The translations under genes were made by a program, and so were the position numbers. This document shows positions 6,058 to 13,164 of a stretch of DNA of 16,643 bases, piece after piece. The notes beneath the pieces are model-generated. The model was not told the DNA's origin and did no database searches. It worked only from the letters and a program-made list of their open reading frames with translations. Source of the DNA: CAYFMH01 sp964344775 (GTDB lineage: Bacteria; Patescibacteriota; Gracilibacteria; UBA4473); the NCBI GenBank assembly GCA_964344775.1, contig CAYFOO010000030.1, forward strand, positions 1-16,643, read 5' to 3'. Each line of letters begins with the position of its first letter. The stretch's first letter is position 1.

Positions 6058-7224
6058 TTATCCCATCCCATGTTTTCCAAACATTACCCTCTCCCTAGCT
6101 TCTTGAAAGTCCCAATCGAGTTTAACCATTTGTTGTCTAAAAGAATCAAAACTTTCGAAGGGATACTTTTTAATTTCTGGGAAACTACTCAGAGGAACCC
6201 TATCTTCTTTTCCCGACAGAATGTTTAAAATATTTTGGTACAAGGGAGAAAAAAATTTTTCATCTTCTCCAGAACAGTGTCCATAAATAACTGATTTTAG
6301 TACTTCCGATTTTTGGATATAAGCATAAACTTTTGGTAGAAGAGCTAATATTTTTTTGAAATTTTTAAATTTTACTATCCCTTTTGGACTTCCATCAAGA
6401 TCATCTAGGAGTTCATAATCACCTGATTTTTTTCGTTTGAGACAGGGCGTAAATGCCAAATTATGAACATGCCGTAAACCAGCTGCATCCCTAAATTGTG
6501 CAGCAATTTCAAGACAATTAAATACGCCTTCATCACCAATATGTACGGTAAAATCTATTTGGAAATGATGATATTTAGCTCCTTCAAAAGAAGGAGGTCC
6601 CATGAAATACTCTGGAACAAGTTCAGTTCTATCCAGATGAATAAACTCTATAGTATTTGGTGTCGGAACAGCAATAATGGCTCCTGATACAATATTTACA
6701 GAGTTTGTTTTTTCTTCATTTTTTTCAGGGAAAAAAGGATATTTTGTTTGTATTTTGGCTCTTGAGAAATTTTTTAGAATTTGATTTGCTAGCTCTCTCA
6801 ATTGAGGATTTCTAATCTTTTCCACCCCCGGCATCAAAATTTCTTTTTTCTCCCGAATGATTCCTTTTATTGTTTTTTTTGGTAATAGCGAAGACAAAAC
6901 TTTATTAACAACCGCATTTTTGGCTCCATTTAGAACTTCTCTTCGAGAAAAAGCAGTCTCAAAAACCGCTTCATGAACCATTTTCATAATTCGCTCCAAT
7001 GGAACATCCATTTCTAGAAGTCGTGCAGCTCTCTCCTTCTGATCTCCTTCTAATCCATCCCAAAACATCGCCTCTTCATCAGTGACAATCTGGATTGATT
7101 TATTTTCTTGTCCGGGGATGATGAGCTGATTTCTAATTGAGGCTTCAGACAAATTTGGAAATAAAAAACTTCGTCTATTTTCATCAATTTCTGGTTCGGC
7201 AAAGGTGGTTCCGGGTTTGAGCAT
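6058..7224 (-). CDS. Protein of unknown function, 388 residues
   Basis: A long clean ORF with codon use like its neighbours, but I do not recognise any family. No signal peptide or membrane segment is evident. The N-terminal half is charged and helical (about 55-160, including REVLNGAKNAVVNKVLSSLLPKK). The middle (about 175-270) looks like an alternating beta/alpha region with conserved-looking stretches such as FQIDFTVHIGDEGVFNCLEI and GLRHVHNLAFTPC. The C-terminus is helical and ends in GKHGMG. His and Cys residues (RHVHN, TPC, GHCSGE) could form a metal site, but the spacing is not a known motif. It is probably cotranscribed with the lytic transglycosylase 40 bp downstream. It is cytosolic by appearance and may be lineage-specific. 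Confidence 0.75.
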   Translation of the reverse strand: MLKPGTTFAEPEIDENRRSFLFPNLSEASIRNQLIIPGQENKSIQIVTDEEAMFWDGLEGDQKERAARLLEMDVPLERIMKMVHEAVFETAFSRREVLNGAKNAVVNKVLSSLLPKKTIKGIIREKKEILMPGVEKIRNPQLRELANQILKNFSRAKIQTKYPFFPEKNEEKTNSVNIVSGAIIAVPTPNTIEFIHLDRTELVPEYFMGPPSFEGAKYHHFQIDFTVHIGDEGVFNCLEIAAQFRDAAGLRHVHNLAFTPCLKRKKSGDYELLDDLDGSPKGIVKFKNFKKILALLPKVYAYIQKSEVLKSVIYGHCSGEDEKFFSPLYQNILNILSGKEDRVPLSSFPEIKKYPFESFDSFRQQMVKLDWDFQEARERVMFGKHGMG

Positions 7225-7284
7225 TAAATTTTACTTAAATTGATTATTTTTTAGAAAAAGTCAAATGACAAGAATATAATTTTT

Positions 7285-7408
7285 CACACCTGCAACCAGG
7301 TTAATATACTTTTGAGACTGTTCCAATCTCCACAATCCTTTAAACCCGGAATTAATTCCGGGGTTAACGAATGAAGGTTGTCATGAGAGGTCAATTTCGG
7401 AGGTGTGT
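7285..7408 (+). ncRNA. Candidate structured RNA with paired ends (6S-like outline possible)
   Basis: Inside the 244-bp gap between ftsW and the 388-aa gene, the ends pair (CACACCT 7285-7291 with AGGTGTG 7401-7407). Inside them lies a 28-bp near-perfect palindrome (7340-7367), extended by CCTT/AAGG, ACAA/TTGT and TCTC/GAGA pairs into a long interrupted stem. A short hairpin ACCTG/CAGGT (7288-7301) would compete with the closing stem. A TATAAT at 7275-7280 would start transcription at about the first paired base; the -35 (TTAGAA, 18 bp away) is poor. Paired ends and a long rod with internal loops resemble 6S RNA in outline only. No conserved 6S sequence is recognised, and the opposite strand could equally be the transcribed one. 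Confidence 0.3.
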
Positions 7409-7453
7409 GAGAAGTTACATAAGAATGCCTTTTAAAAATATAGAATAAAATAA

Positions 7454-7468
7454 ATTTTCTGAGAAAAT
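7454..7468 (-). terminator. Weak terminator-like hairpin after ftsW
   Basis: A 6-bp AT-rich inverted repeat, ATTTTC / GAAAAT around a 3-nt loop, sits immediately after the ftsW stop and is followed on the minus strand by a T-rich tract. The stem is weak, so termination is only plausible. Confidence 0.3.
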
Positions 7469-8575
7469 CTAAAAATACCGCTTCCGATTCGGAGATTTTA
7501 CGAACCCAGAAATGTGCAACAACATCCCAATCACGATAAATGTAGCCCAGAGCGAACTACCCCCGTAAGAAACCAAAGGAAGGGTGATACCGGTATTTGG
7601 AAGCAAGGCTAAGTTTACCGCAATGTTCATGAAGGCCTGTCCCACCACCAAAACCGTGATTCCCACGGCCAAAAGTTTGGTAAACTGATTCGGGGCATTC
7701 TTCGCAATGAAAAAACCTCGATGGGCAATAAAAAGATAGGCCCCGATCAGGAGCAAAATCCGAAAAAAGCCCATTTCCTCTGAAATTGCTGCAAAAATCG
7801 TGTCAGATTGCACTTCCGGAAGGTAGTCGAATTTCTGAATCGAGTTCTGAAATCCTCGCCCAAATGCCCCTCCTGAACCGATAGCAATGAGTGCCTGTTT
7901 CACCTGAAATCCAGTATTGAGCGGATCAAGTGTGGGATCGAGAAAAACCTTCACTCGATGCAAAATATAATCATTGGTCAACACAATGATGCCCGCCCCC
8001 AACATCGCTGCCAAACCTCCTCCCAAAATATGCCGAAAACTCGCTCCCGCGGCATAATAAATAGTGGCGGCCGTGATGGTAATCATCAGTAGTGAGCCAA
8101 AATCCGACTGAATAATGATCAAAATCGCCGGAATTCCCAAGATAAAAACAAATGGGAAAAATCCGCCAGCGAGCGTCTCAGCATTGTTTTTGCCACTAGC
8201 AAAAAGTGCCGCCAAGAAAACAATGATGGAAATTTTTACCAATTCAACCGGCTGAAAAGAAAATCCTCCAATCTTGAGCCAGAGTTTTGCGAAGGTTCCG
8301 TAGGATTGTCCGATAACCAAAGTGAGGATTAAAAGCACAATTCCGGCTAGAAAAAGCGGAAAAGCAAGTCTTCTCCAGTTTTCATACGGAAATTTGAGAG
8401 CGACAAAAAAGAGCGGGATTCCTGCCAAAATATGCCAAAAATGCCGCCAAAAATAAAAATCGTTTTTTCCCGTCACCTCAAAACTTCCCGCGATCGACAT
8501 CGAACTCATCATGATGAGCCCAAAAAGCGTCAATCCAGCAAAAGTGAAAAAAAGGGGAGAGTCGATAGACTTCAT
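7469..8575 (-). CDS. ftsW: SEDS peptidoglycan glycosyltransferase FtsW
   Basis: A 368-residue polytopic membrane protein of the FtsW/RodA/SpoVE family, which polymerises lipid II into glycan strands. About ten hydrophobic segments are visible. Family motifs are QPVELVK (108-114), QSDFGS (156-161, usually QPDLGT), GSGGAFGRGFQNS (233-245), YLPEVQSDTIFAAISEE (251-267) and LPNTGITLPLVSYGGSS (325-341). Asp258, in PEVQSD, occupies the position of the catalytic aspartate. FtsW is preferred over RodA because of the NSIQKFDYLPE segment and the adjacent murG. It is downstream of murG on the same strand, 134 bp away. This inverts the common ftsW-murG order, but the two are probably still coordinated in septal wall synthesis. 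No Shine-Dalgarno sequence precedes the ATG. Confidence 0.92.
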   Translation of the reverse strand: MKSIDSPLFFTFAGLTLFGLIMMSSMSIAGSFEVTGKNDFYFWRHFWHILAGIPLFFVALKFPYENWRRLAFPLFLAGIVLLILTLVIGQSYGTFAKLWLKIGGFSFQPVELVKISIIVFLAALFASGKNNAETLAGGFFPFVFILGIPAILIIIQSDFGSLLMITITAATIYYAAGASFRHILGGGLAAMLGAGIIVLTNDYILHRVKVFLDPTLDPLNTGFQVKQALIAIGSGGAFGRGFQNSIQKFDYLPEVQSDTIFAAISEEMGFFRILLLIGAYLFIAHRGFFIAKNAPNQFTKLLAVGITVLVVGQAFMNIAVNLALLPNTGITLPLVSYGGSSLWATFIVIGMLLHISGFVKSPNRKRYF

Positions 8576-8680
8576 ATCAATTTTTAATTTTTGAATTTTG
8601 TAATTTTTCAGCCTACGTTAGTTTTATCTTATGTTTCCAAACTTCGGCTGACAAGTAAATAAATTCTAATTTTTAATTTT

Positions 8681-8715
8681 TACTCCTTTTCCCTATTTCC
8701 TCCTCCCTATTACCT
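8681..8715. repeat. Heptad array, 5 units ending CCT
   Basis: Five 7-bp units in perfect phase, every one ending in CCT (for example ATTTCCT and CCTCCCT). The array lies in the gap between murG and ftsW, and its last unit overlaps the murG stop codon (8710-8712). Confidence 0.65.
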
Positions 8716-9777
8716 CAAAATTCTTTTTGCTATTTTTTTCGCTGAATTGTGAATTTTGCAAGCTTGTAAAGCTTTTTCCATTTTTTTGTCTTGCATCGCT
8801 GCTTCAATCATTTTTAAAAAGTTTTCTGAAGATTCTTTGTCTTGTTTTAAAACATGGCACAGATTTTGTTTTTGGAAGAATTCGGCATTCTTCATCTGAT
8901 GATTTTGTGCCGCTGAGGGGAGGGGGATGATGAGACTTGGTTTTTTGGCACAAATAATCTCAAAGAGCGAACTAGAGCCTGCTCTAGAAACAACAAAATC
9001 TGTTTCCTGAATCTTCTGTGCATATTCATCGGCCGAGAGAAAAGGGGATTGGCGGAAGTTTTTGTGTTTGAAGTTGATTTCTTTCCCGATCCCACAAATC
9101 AAAGTCACGTTGTATTTTTCGCAAAGTGATTTAGCATTTTTTTCTACTAATTTATTGAGAAATTCGGCCCCTTGAGAGCCGCCCAGAATCAATATTCTCT
9201 TTCGACTTTCCGCTCCCTTTATTAAAGGGAGCTCCCCGGCGAGCCGGGGTGAGGGATTGTGAGCACGGACATGGGGGGGGCTATAAAACAAAGGCATCGG
9301 ATCATCCCCAAAACTATGAAATACTTCATCTGCATATTTACTCGCGAATCGGGTGGTGATCCCCGAGACGGTATCTGACTCGTGAGAATAAATCTTCCCC
9401 TGAAATCGCATCAGATATTTGGCCGCCACGAGAATCGGGAATCCTACAAATCCGCCCTTGAAAAAAAGAATGTCCGGGCCTGTTTCTTTTAGTAGTTTTT
9501 GTGCAGCAAAGATGGAACCAATGATACGAAAAAAATCGATAAAATTCTGCAAAGAAAGGTATCGCCTGATTTTCCCGGTTTTGAAGTAGTGCACAGAGAT
9601 GGATTTGGTATCAAAATTTTCTTCCACAATCTTGCGATCAAGTGGTTGTTCTGAAACAATTAATTCTACTTCGGCTCCTAATTTCAAAAGTTCATCCGAT
9701 AGATTTTTCAAGGGCAAAATATGTCCGCCAGTTCCTCCGCCAATGAGTAGAATTTTTTTCTTTTTCACAGAAATCAT
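8710..9777 (-). CDS. murG: UDP-GlcNAc:undecaprenyl-PP-MurNAc-pentapeptide GlcNAc transferase MurG
   Basis: The peripheral membrane enzyme that converts lipid I to lipid II. The 355 residues match the family length. The N-domain glycine loop GGGTGGH is at 13-19, with FFKGGFVGFP at 105-114 and SHESDTVSG (131-139) in place of the usual HEQN segment. The C-domain carries LILGGSQGA at 196-204, SRAGSSSLFEI at 264-274 and IPLPSAAQNHQMKNA at 284-298 for nucleotide-sugar binding. Residues about 171-193, at the interdomain linker where GNPVR normally stands, are replaced by a palindromic element (9199-9267) reading as ELPLIKG. This is unusual but sits at a site likely to tolerate it. It is upstream of ftsW on the same strand and divergent from adk across 66 bp. 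Confidence 0.94.
   Translation of the reverse strand: MISVKKKKILLIGGGTGGHILPLKNLSDELLKLGAEVELIVSEQPLDRKIVEENFDTKSISVHYFKTGKIRRYLSLQNFIDFFRIIGSIFAAQKLLKETGPDILFFKGGFVGFPILVAAKYLMRFQGKIYSHESDTVSGITTRFASKYADEVFHSFGDDPMPLFYSPPHVRAHNPSPRLAGELPLIKGAESRKRILILGGSQGAEFLNKLVEKNAKSLCEKYNVTLICGIGKEINFKHKNFRQSPFLSADEYAQKIQETDFVVSRAGSSSLFEIICAKKPSLIIPLPSAAQNHQMKNAEFFQKQNLCHVLKQDKESSENFLKMIEAAMQDKKMEKALQACKIHNSAKKIAKRILR
9199..9267. repeat. In-frame palindromic element in murG, two hairpins
   Basis: Hairpin one (9212-9232) has 10-bp perfect arms, GCTCCCTTTA / TAAAGGGAGC, with a 1-nt centre. Hairpin two (9234-9249) has 7-bp GC arms, CCCCGGC / GCCGGGG. It reads in the MurG frame as SPRLAGELPLIKGAE. The PLIKG core matches the two methyltransferase insertions. 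The local GC content is far above that of its surroundings. Confidence 0.7.
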
Positions 9778-9843
9778 TTTTAATTTTTTATTTCTTTTTG
9801 GTCAATTTTGATTACACTCATGCCAACTTAATTTTTGTAAAAA

Positions 9844-10467
9844 ATGAAAGATCTCATCCTCGTCGGTAAACAAGGTTCTGGAAAAGGAACTCAAGGAGAA
9901 CACTTGGTAAAAGAATACGGCTTTGTACTGTTTGAAACCGGAGCAGAACTCCGAAAAATGGCCAAAGAAGACTCCGATCTCGGGCGAAAAGTAAAAGAAA
10001 TTACCGAAAGAGGGGATTTGGTCCCCAATGAAATTGTGATGGAGATCGTCGAATCATTTTTATCCAAAATCCCGGAAGATAAACCTGCTCTTTTTGACGG
10101 AATTCCTCGATCAGAGGTGCAGCGAGTGAGTTTGGAGAAAGTCCTCGCGGATGCGGGACGAGACTTTCAGGTACTGGAAATAACACTCTCCACAGAAGAT
10201 GCACTCAAACGCCTCCTAATCCGCGGAAAGTGTAATGATTGTGGAGCAATCGTGGCGGGAGATATGTGTCCGAAGTGTGGATCTGAGAATATCGAGCGAC
10301 GAACCGATGACAATGAAGAATCTATTACGAGACGCTTAAAAAACTTTGATGAACACACGGTGCCACTGCTCGATATTTGGCGAGGGCAGGGGAGACTGAT
10401 TACTGTGGATGGGAGTGGGACGGTGGCAGAGGTGTGGGAGGAAACGAGGAGGATGTTAGATGTTTAA
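9844..10467 (+). CDS. adk: Adenylate kinase with Cys4 (zinc-type) lid
   Basis: Interconverts ATP + AMP and 2 ADP in the cytosol. The 207 residues hold the P-loop GKQGSGKGT (8-16), the AMP-site segment TGAELR (32-37, usually TGDLLR), DGIPRSEVQ (85-93) and the lid. The lid has Cys130, Cys133, Cys142 and Cys145 arranged CNDC...CPKC, the zinc-binding version found in Gram-positive and many CPR enzymes. The catalytic arginines are in RRTDD (152-156) and RR (163-164). It is the only plus-strand gene in this stretch, divergent from murG and convergent with leuB. There is no Shine-Dalgarno sequence; a TACACT box lies 25 bp before the ATG without a clear -35. The assignment is firm. Confidence 0.95.
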   Translation: MKDLILVGKQGSGKGTQGEHLVKEYGFVLFETGAELRKMAKEDSDLGRKVKEITERGDLVPNEIVMEIVESFLSKIPEDKPALFDGIPRSEVQRVSLEKVLADAGRDFQVLEITLSTEDALKRLLIRGKCNDCGAIVAGDMCPKCGSENIERRTDDNEESITRRLKNFDEHTVPLLDIWRGQGRLITVDGSGTVAEVWEETRRMLDV

Positions 10468-10530
10468 AAGGTGGGAAGTTGTAAGTTGTAAGGCATAATT
10501 TAATTTAAGCCCCTACAACATACCACCTTT
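10467..10530. terminator. Long imperfect inverted repeat between convergent adk and leuB
   Basis: AAAGGTGG (10467-10474) pairs with CCACCTTT (10523-10530). GTTGTA (10485-10490) pairs with TACAAC (10514-10519), and GGC pairs with GCC around an AT-rich loop. It overlaps the adk stop and could terminate both convergent genes, although no strong T-run follows. The arms are themselves heptad arrays: 10469-10496 (AAGTTGT twice) and 10513-10554 (six units ending in AC, CTACAAC twice). The second array reaches into the last codons of leuB. Confidence 0.45.
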
Positions 10531-10533
10531 CAC

Positions 10534-11610
10534 CTACAACCTTTTACAAATCACATCTCCCATCTCCTTCGTCCCCACCTGCACTTCATCTGCGTCCCTA
10601 GAAAAAATATCTCCCGTCCGGTAGCCGTCTTTAATGGCTTTTTTGATGGCATCTTCGATTGCGTCTGCGGCTTCGTGTTGGCCGAATGAATATCTCAGCA
10701 TCATCGCGGCGGATAATATTTGTGCAATAGGGTTTGCTGTGCCTTGACCAGCTTTTCGTGGAGCAGAGCCTCCAGAGGGTTCGTAGAGGTGAATTTTTTC
10801 ACCAAAACTAGCCGATCCAAGCATCCCTAGACTGCCCGGAAAAACACTCGTCAGATCGCTGATGATGTCTCCAAAAAGGTTTGGGCAGGCGATCACGTCG
10901 AACTGTTTTGGATTTTTGACCAACTGTTGAAGGGCATTGTCTACATACAGATTTTGAAATTCCACTTCTGAATAATTTTCGGCTTCTGCCTCAAAAACTT
11001 CTCTCCAAAGTCGGGAAGTTTCTAGTACATTGGCCTTGTCAATTGAAGTGAGGCGTTTTGATCGTTTGAGAGCTGTATCAAAAGCAAATTTTGCTACTTT
11101 TTTAATCGTTTCTCGATGATATTCTGAGGTGTCTCGAGCCGTATTTTTATCTGGGCGGGAGTGTTCTCCGAAGTATATCCCCTCAGAAAGCTCCCGAATG
11201 ACTAAAATCTCAAAACTTTCATCCCCGACGATTTCTTTTTTGAGTGGGCAAAATTGCAAAAGTTCCTTAAAAATTGGAGCTGGACGCAGATTAATTGAAA
11301 GATTGAGAAATTTCCGAATCGCGAGTATAGAATTTCGTTCGCAATCATTCCATTTGGGCTCAAACTGGGCTTCCACAGGACCACCAACAGATCCAAAAAG
11401 AACCGCATCTGAGGCCTTACAGAGTTCTTTTGTTTCTTTCGGAAAATGATCTTGGTGCACCTCCCAAGCGGCTCCACCAATCAATCCATGAGTTATTTCT
11501 AGTTTAAATTCAAACTTCTTGGCTACAGCTTCCAGTACTTTTACGGCTTCAGCACAAACTTCCTCACCAATACCGTCTCCGGGAAGGAGGGCAATTTTGT
11601 AAACTTTCAT
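10534..11610 (-). CDS. leuB: 3-isopropylmalate dehydrogenase-like enzyme with altered cofactor loop
   Basis: A 358-residue member of the isocitrate/isopropylmalate dehydrogenase family, which in leucine synthesis oxidises and decarboxylates 3-isopropylmalate. LLPGDGIGEEV is at 8-18; the substrate-binding region includes NLRPAP (107-112) and RELSEGIYFGE (139-149), with Tyr147, Lys192 (DKANVLE) and metal-site Asp224, Asp248 and Asp252. The cofactor loop reads GGSAPRKAGQGTANP (280-294). Isopropylmalate dehydrogenases normally have Asp-Ile where Arg285-Lys286 stand, so NADP use rather than NAD is likely. The gene is alone here: no leuA, leuC or leuD is nearby, so another beta-hydroxyacid substrate is possible. 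Its last codons lie in a heptad array. The family is certain; substrate and cofactor are inferred. Confidence 0.88.
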   Translation of the reverse strand: MKVYKIALLPGDGIGEEVCAEAVKVLEAVAKKFEFKLEITHGLIGGAAWEVHQDHFPKETKELCKASDAVLFGSVGGPVEAQFEPKWNDCERNSILAIRKFLNLSINLRPAPIFKELLQFCPLKKEIVGDESFEILVIRELSEGIYFGEHSRPDKNTARDTSEYHRETIKKVAKFAFDTALKRSKRLTSIDKANVLETSRLWREVFEAEAENYSEVEFQNLYVDNALQQLVKNPKQFDVIACPNLFGDIISDLTSVFPGSLGMLGSASFGEKIHLYEPSGGSAPRKAGQGTANPIAQILSAAMMLRYSFGQHEAADAIEDAIKKAIKDGYRTGDIFSRDADEVQVGTKEMGDVICKRL

Positions 11611-11687
11611 GCCCGGAGGGTACTGATTTTACAAAAAATACAAAGTTTTTTAAGTTTTAAAAAAGAAAATTTAAACACTAGTTTTTT

Positions 11688-12512
11688 TTATTCCCAATTA
11701 TTTTGTTCTTCTAAGAGCTCAGAAGCAATACCTGCTAAATCATGAGTAAAGATGGGTATTTCTGTAATTCGAGGAAGTTTATCGGACTCCTTTAGATAAA
11801 AAATAATCATACCAATCTTTTGTTCTGATATTTCTTCTAATTTGTCTAAACCTTCCTCGCTTAATTTTCTAATTTTCATATTAAGACTTCTATTATTGGC
11901 AAATTTTATTACTCCAGGCAAAATCTCATCAAAAAATATTTCAGAAAGTGCTTTCCCTGCATTTTCTCGCATATCTCTAGAATCATCTTTAGCATTAACT
12001 TTTAGTTCAAACTTCTTTCTTCCTAGTGCATCTCCCAACTCAAGCTTGAATCGCAATCTATCCGCTGCTCTTTTAAATAGTTCTTGTACAGGAAGCTTCT
12101 CTGCTACATCAATAAAAGCACCCTCTAATAAATTCCTCCTAAATCCCGTTTGCGTTTCAACTTCTTTTGGATTATCAGTCAGAATAGCATGGAGCCAAAT
12201 ACGATTATGAGCATCAAAAATAATTCCTTCTTTGTGACGTTTTACGCTAACCCTTAATATTTTCACTCCATATTTTTCCAAAACTTTTACTAATTTTTTA
12301 TATTCTGGAGATAATTGATCAATTTCTCGATTGCTCACAAGAACGATTTCACTCCTTTTGACTTTTTCTACGCTACATCCCAAGGATTTTAAATCTTTTT
12401 GCGTAACTTCTTGTATTCCTGACAGCTTTTTACAGGTTTCCGCTTTTGATTGAGATCTTTCACGGAATAAAAACCGAGCATTTACCGATGCTGATTGATA
12501 AAGGTTTTTCAT
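11688..12512 (-). CDS. Protein of unknown function, 274 residues
   Basis: A clean ORF with neighbour-like codon use and no family that I recognise. There is no signal peptide or membrane segment. It is charged and mixed alpha/beta: an N-terminal Ser/Lys-rich region (1-40), a probable beta/alpha unit at about 50-100 (EIVLVSNREIDQLSPEY, then VKILRVSVKRH), and a helical C-terminal half (about 150-245) rich in Lys, Arg and Glu. The polar stretch RIWLHAILTDNPKEVETQTGFRRNLLEGAF at about 105-134 is the most motif-like region. The protein ends in EEQNNWE. It is upstream of leuB on the same strand with 77 bp between them, and no Shine-Dalgarno sequence precedes its ATG. A cytosolic role is likely, possibly a lineage-specific one. 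Confidence 0.72.
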   Translation of the reverse strand: MKNLYQSASVNARFLFRERSQSKAETCKKLSGIQEVTQKDLKSLGCSVEKVKRSEIVLVSNREIDQLSPEYKKLVKVLEKYGVKILRVSVKRHKEGIIFDAHNRIWLHAILTDNPKEVETQTGFRRNLLEGAFIDVAEKLPVQELFKRAADRLRFKLELGDALGRKKFELKVNAKDDSRDMRENAGKALSEIFFDEILPGVIKFANNRSLNMKIRKLSEEGLDKLEEISEQKIGMIIFYLKESDKLPRITEIPIFTHDLAGIASELLEEQNNWE

Positions 12513-12601
12513 TTTTTTTAGAATTTAAGAATTAAAAATGAACCCACGCATTATACCATATTTAAAATTTAAATACAAGATTTTTTTTGTTTTCATAAAT
12601 T

Positions 12602-12817
12602 CTACCCCGCCAGGTAGAAATTGTTCACCAGATTGGGATTTTGAAGCAGATTAGCCTTCAATTCCTGGGGAAGTTCTGCGAAAAAATATCCCATAGGCAA
12701 GGCAATGATAGATAGTATTAGATGCCCCAAAACTAGTTTTTTCTTGGAGAAATCAGCCTTAAGGAGAACACTTTCCCGCATAAATTTCATAAGGTTTGGT
12801 CTGTTTGATTTTTTCAT
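12602..12817 (-). CDS. Small single-pass membrane protein of unknown function, 71 residues
   Basis: A short ORF starting at ATG. It has a basic N-terminus (MKKSNRPNLMKFMRES) and one hydrophobic segment at about 27-47 (KLVLGHLILSIIALPMGYFF), followed by a short polar tail. This fits a small inner-membrane protein with the N-terminus inside. Support for a real gene comes from a good promoter ending just before the ATG (12826-12855), which would give an almost leaderless transcript. It is divergent from nrdD, whose promoter lies about 75 bp away. No family is recognised. A short inverted repeat CTACC/GGTAG overlaps its stop (12602-12617). Confidence 0.6.
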   Translation of the reverse strand: MKKSNRPNLMKFMRESVLLKADFSKKKLVLGHLILSIIALPMGYFFAELPQELKANLLQNPNLVNNFYLAG

Positions 12818-12825
12818 CTGAAAAA

Positions 12826-12855
12826 ATTATACCTTATCTATCGTCTTTCAATCAA
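12826..12855 (-). promoter_or_regulatory. Promoter of the 71-aa gene, predicting a near-leaderless mRNA
   Basis: On the minus strand a perfect -10 TATAAT (12831-12826) is 18 bp from TTGATT (12855-12850). Only 8 nt separate the -10 box from the ATG at 12817, so the predicted start site falls 0-2 nt before the start codon. Confidence 0.5.
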
Positions 12856-12906
12856 AAAATTTGTACAAACAAAAATATTCTCATACAAAAATCAATTCAA
12901 ATTGTC

Positions 12907-12936
12907 TTGACGACACCAGATCTGGGGTGCTAGAAT
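12907..12936 (+). promoter_or_regulatory. Promoter of nrdD
   Basis: A -35 TTGACG (12907-12912) and a -10 TAGAAT (12931-12936) are 18 bp apart, and the -10 is extended (TG at 12928-12929). The predicted start near 12943 leaves a leader of about 222 nt before the nrdD ATG. Two NrdR-box-like palindromes overlap it. Confidence 0.65.
12913..12928. promoter_or_regulatory. NrdR box 1 (between -35 and -10 of nrdD)
   Basis: ACACCAGATCTGGGGT matches 11 of 16 positions of the NrdR consensus (acaCwAtATaTwGtgt), including the core C4, A6, A8, T9, T11 and G13. It contains the perfect palindrome CCAGATCTGG. It fills the -35/-10 spacer, so binding would block RNA polymerase. Confidence 0.55.
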
Positions 12937-12944
12937 TATTTCTA

Positions 12945-12960
12945 CCACAAGATATTGTGG
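12945..12960. promoter_or_regulatory. NrdR box 2 (at the predicted start site of nrdD)
   Basis: CCACAAGATATTGTGG matches 13 of 16 consensus positions, with perfect 6-bp arms CCACAA/TTGTGG. It is 16 bp from box 1, so the centres are 32 bp apart, three helical turns, as is typical of tandem NrdR boxes upstream of ribonucleotide reductase genes. Confidence 0.7.
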
Positions 12961-13164
12961 AATCAATTAAAATCTAGATCAAAAAAGGCAATTTTTAATT
13001 TTTAAACTCAAATTTTTAAATAAATCTTAATTTTTAAATTCTAAAAACACCTAAATTTGAAGAAAAAGTTTAAAAAATTAATAATTAATGCTTAAAAATT
13101 ATTTATAAAATTCAAAAATTTAAAATTAAAAATTCTGAAAACTACTTATTAAAAACTCAATATT
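12961..13164 (+). other. AT-rich leader of nrdD with heptad-phased repeats
   Basis: About 200 bp of nearly pure A/T between NrdR box 2 and the nrdD ATG, with no ORF and no Shine-Dalgarno sequence. AATTTTT recurs at 12990, 12997 and 13011, spaced by multiples of 7. From 13073 to 13135 nine 7-bp units are in phase (AAAAATT at 13073 and 13094, AAAATTA, AAAATTC). It is the longest non-coding stretch of the window together with the promoter before it. Confidence 0.5.
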
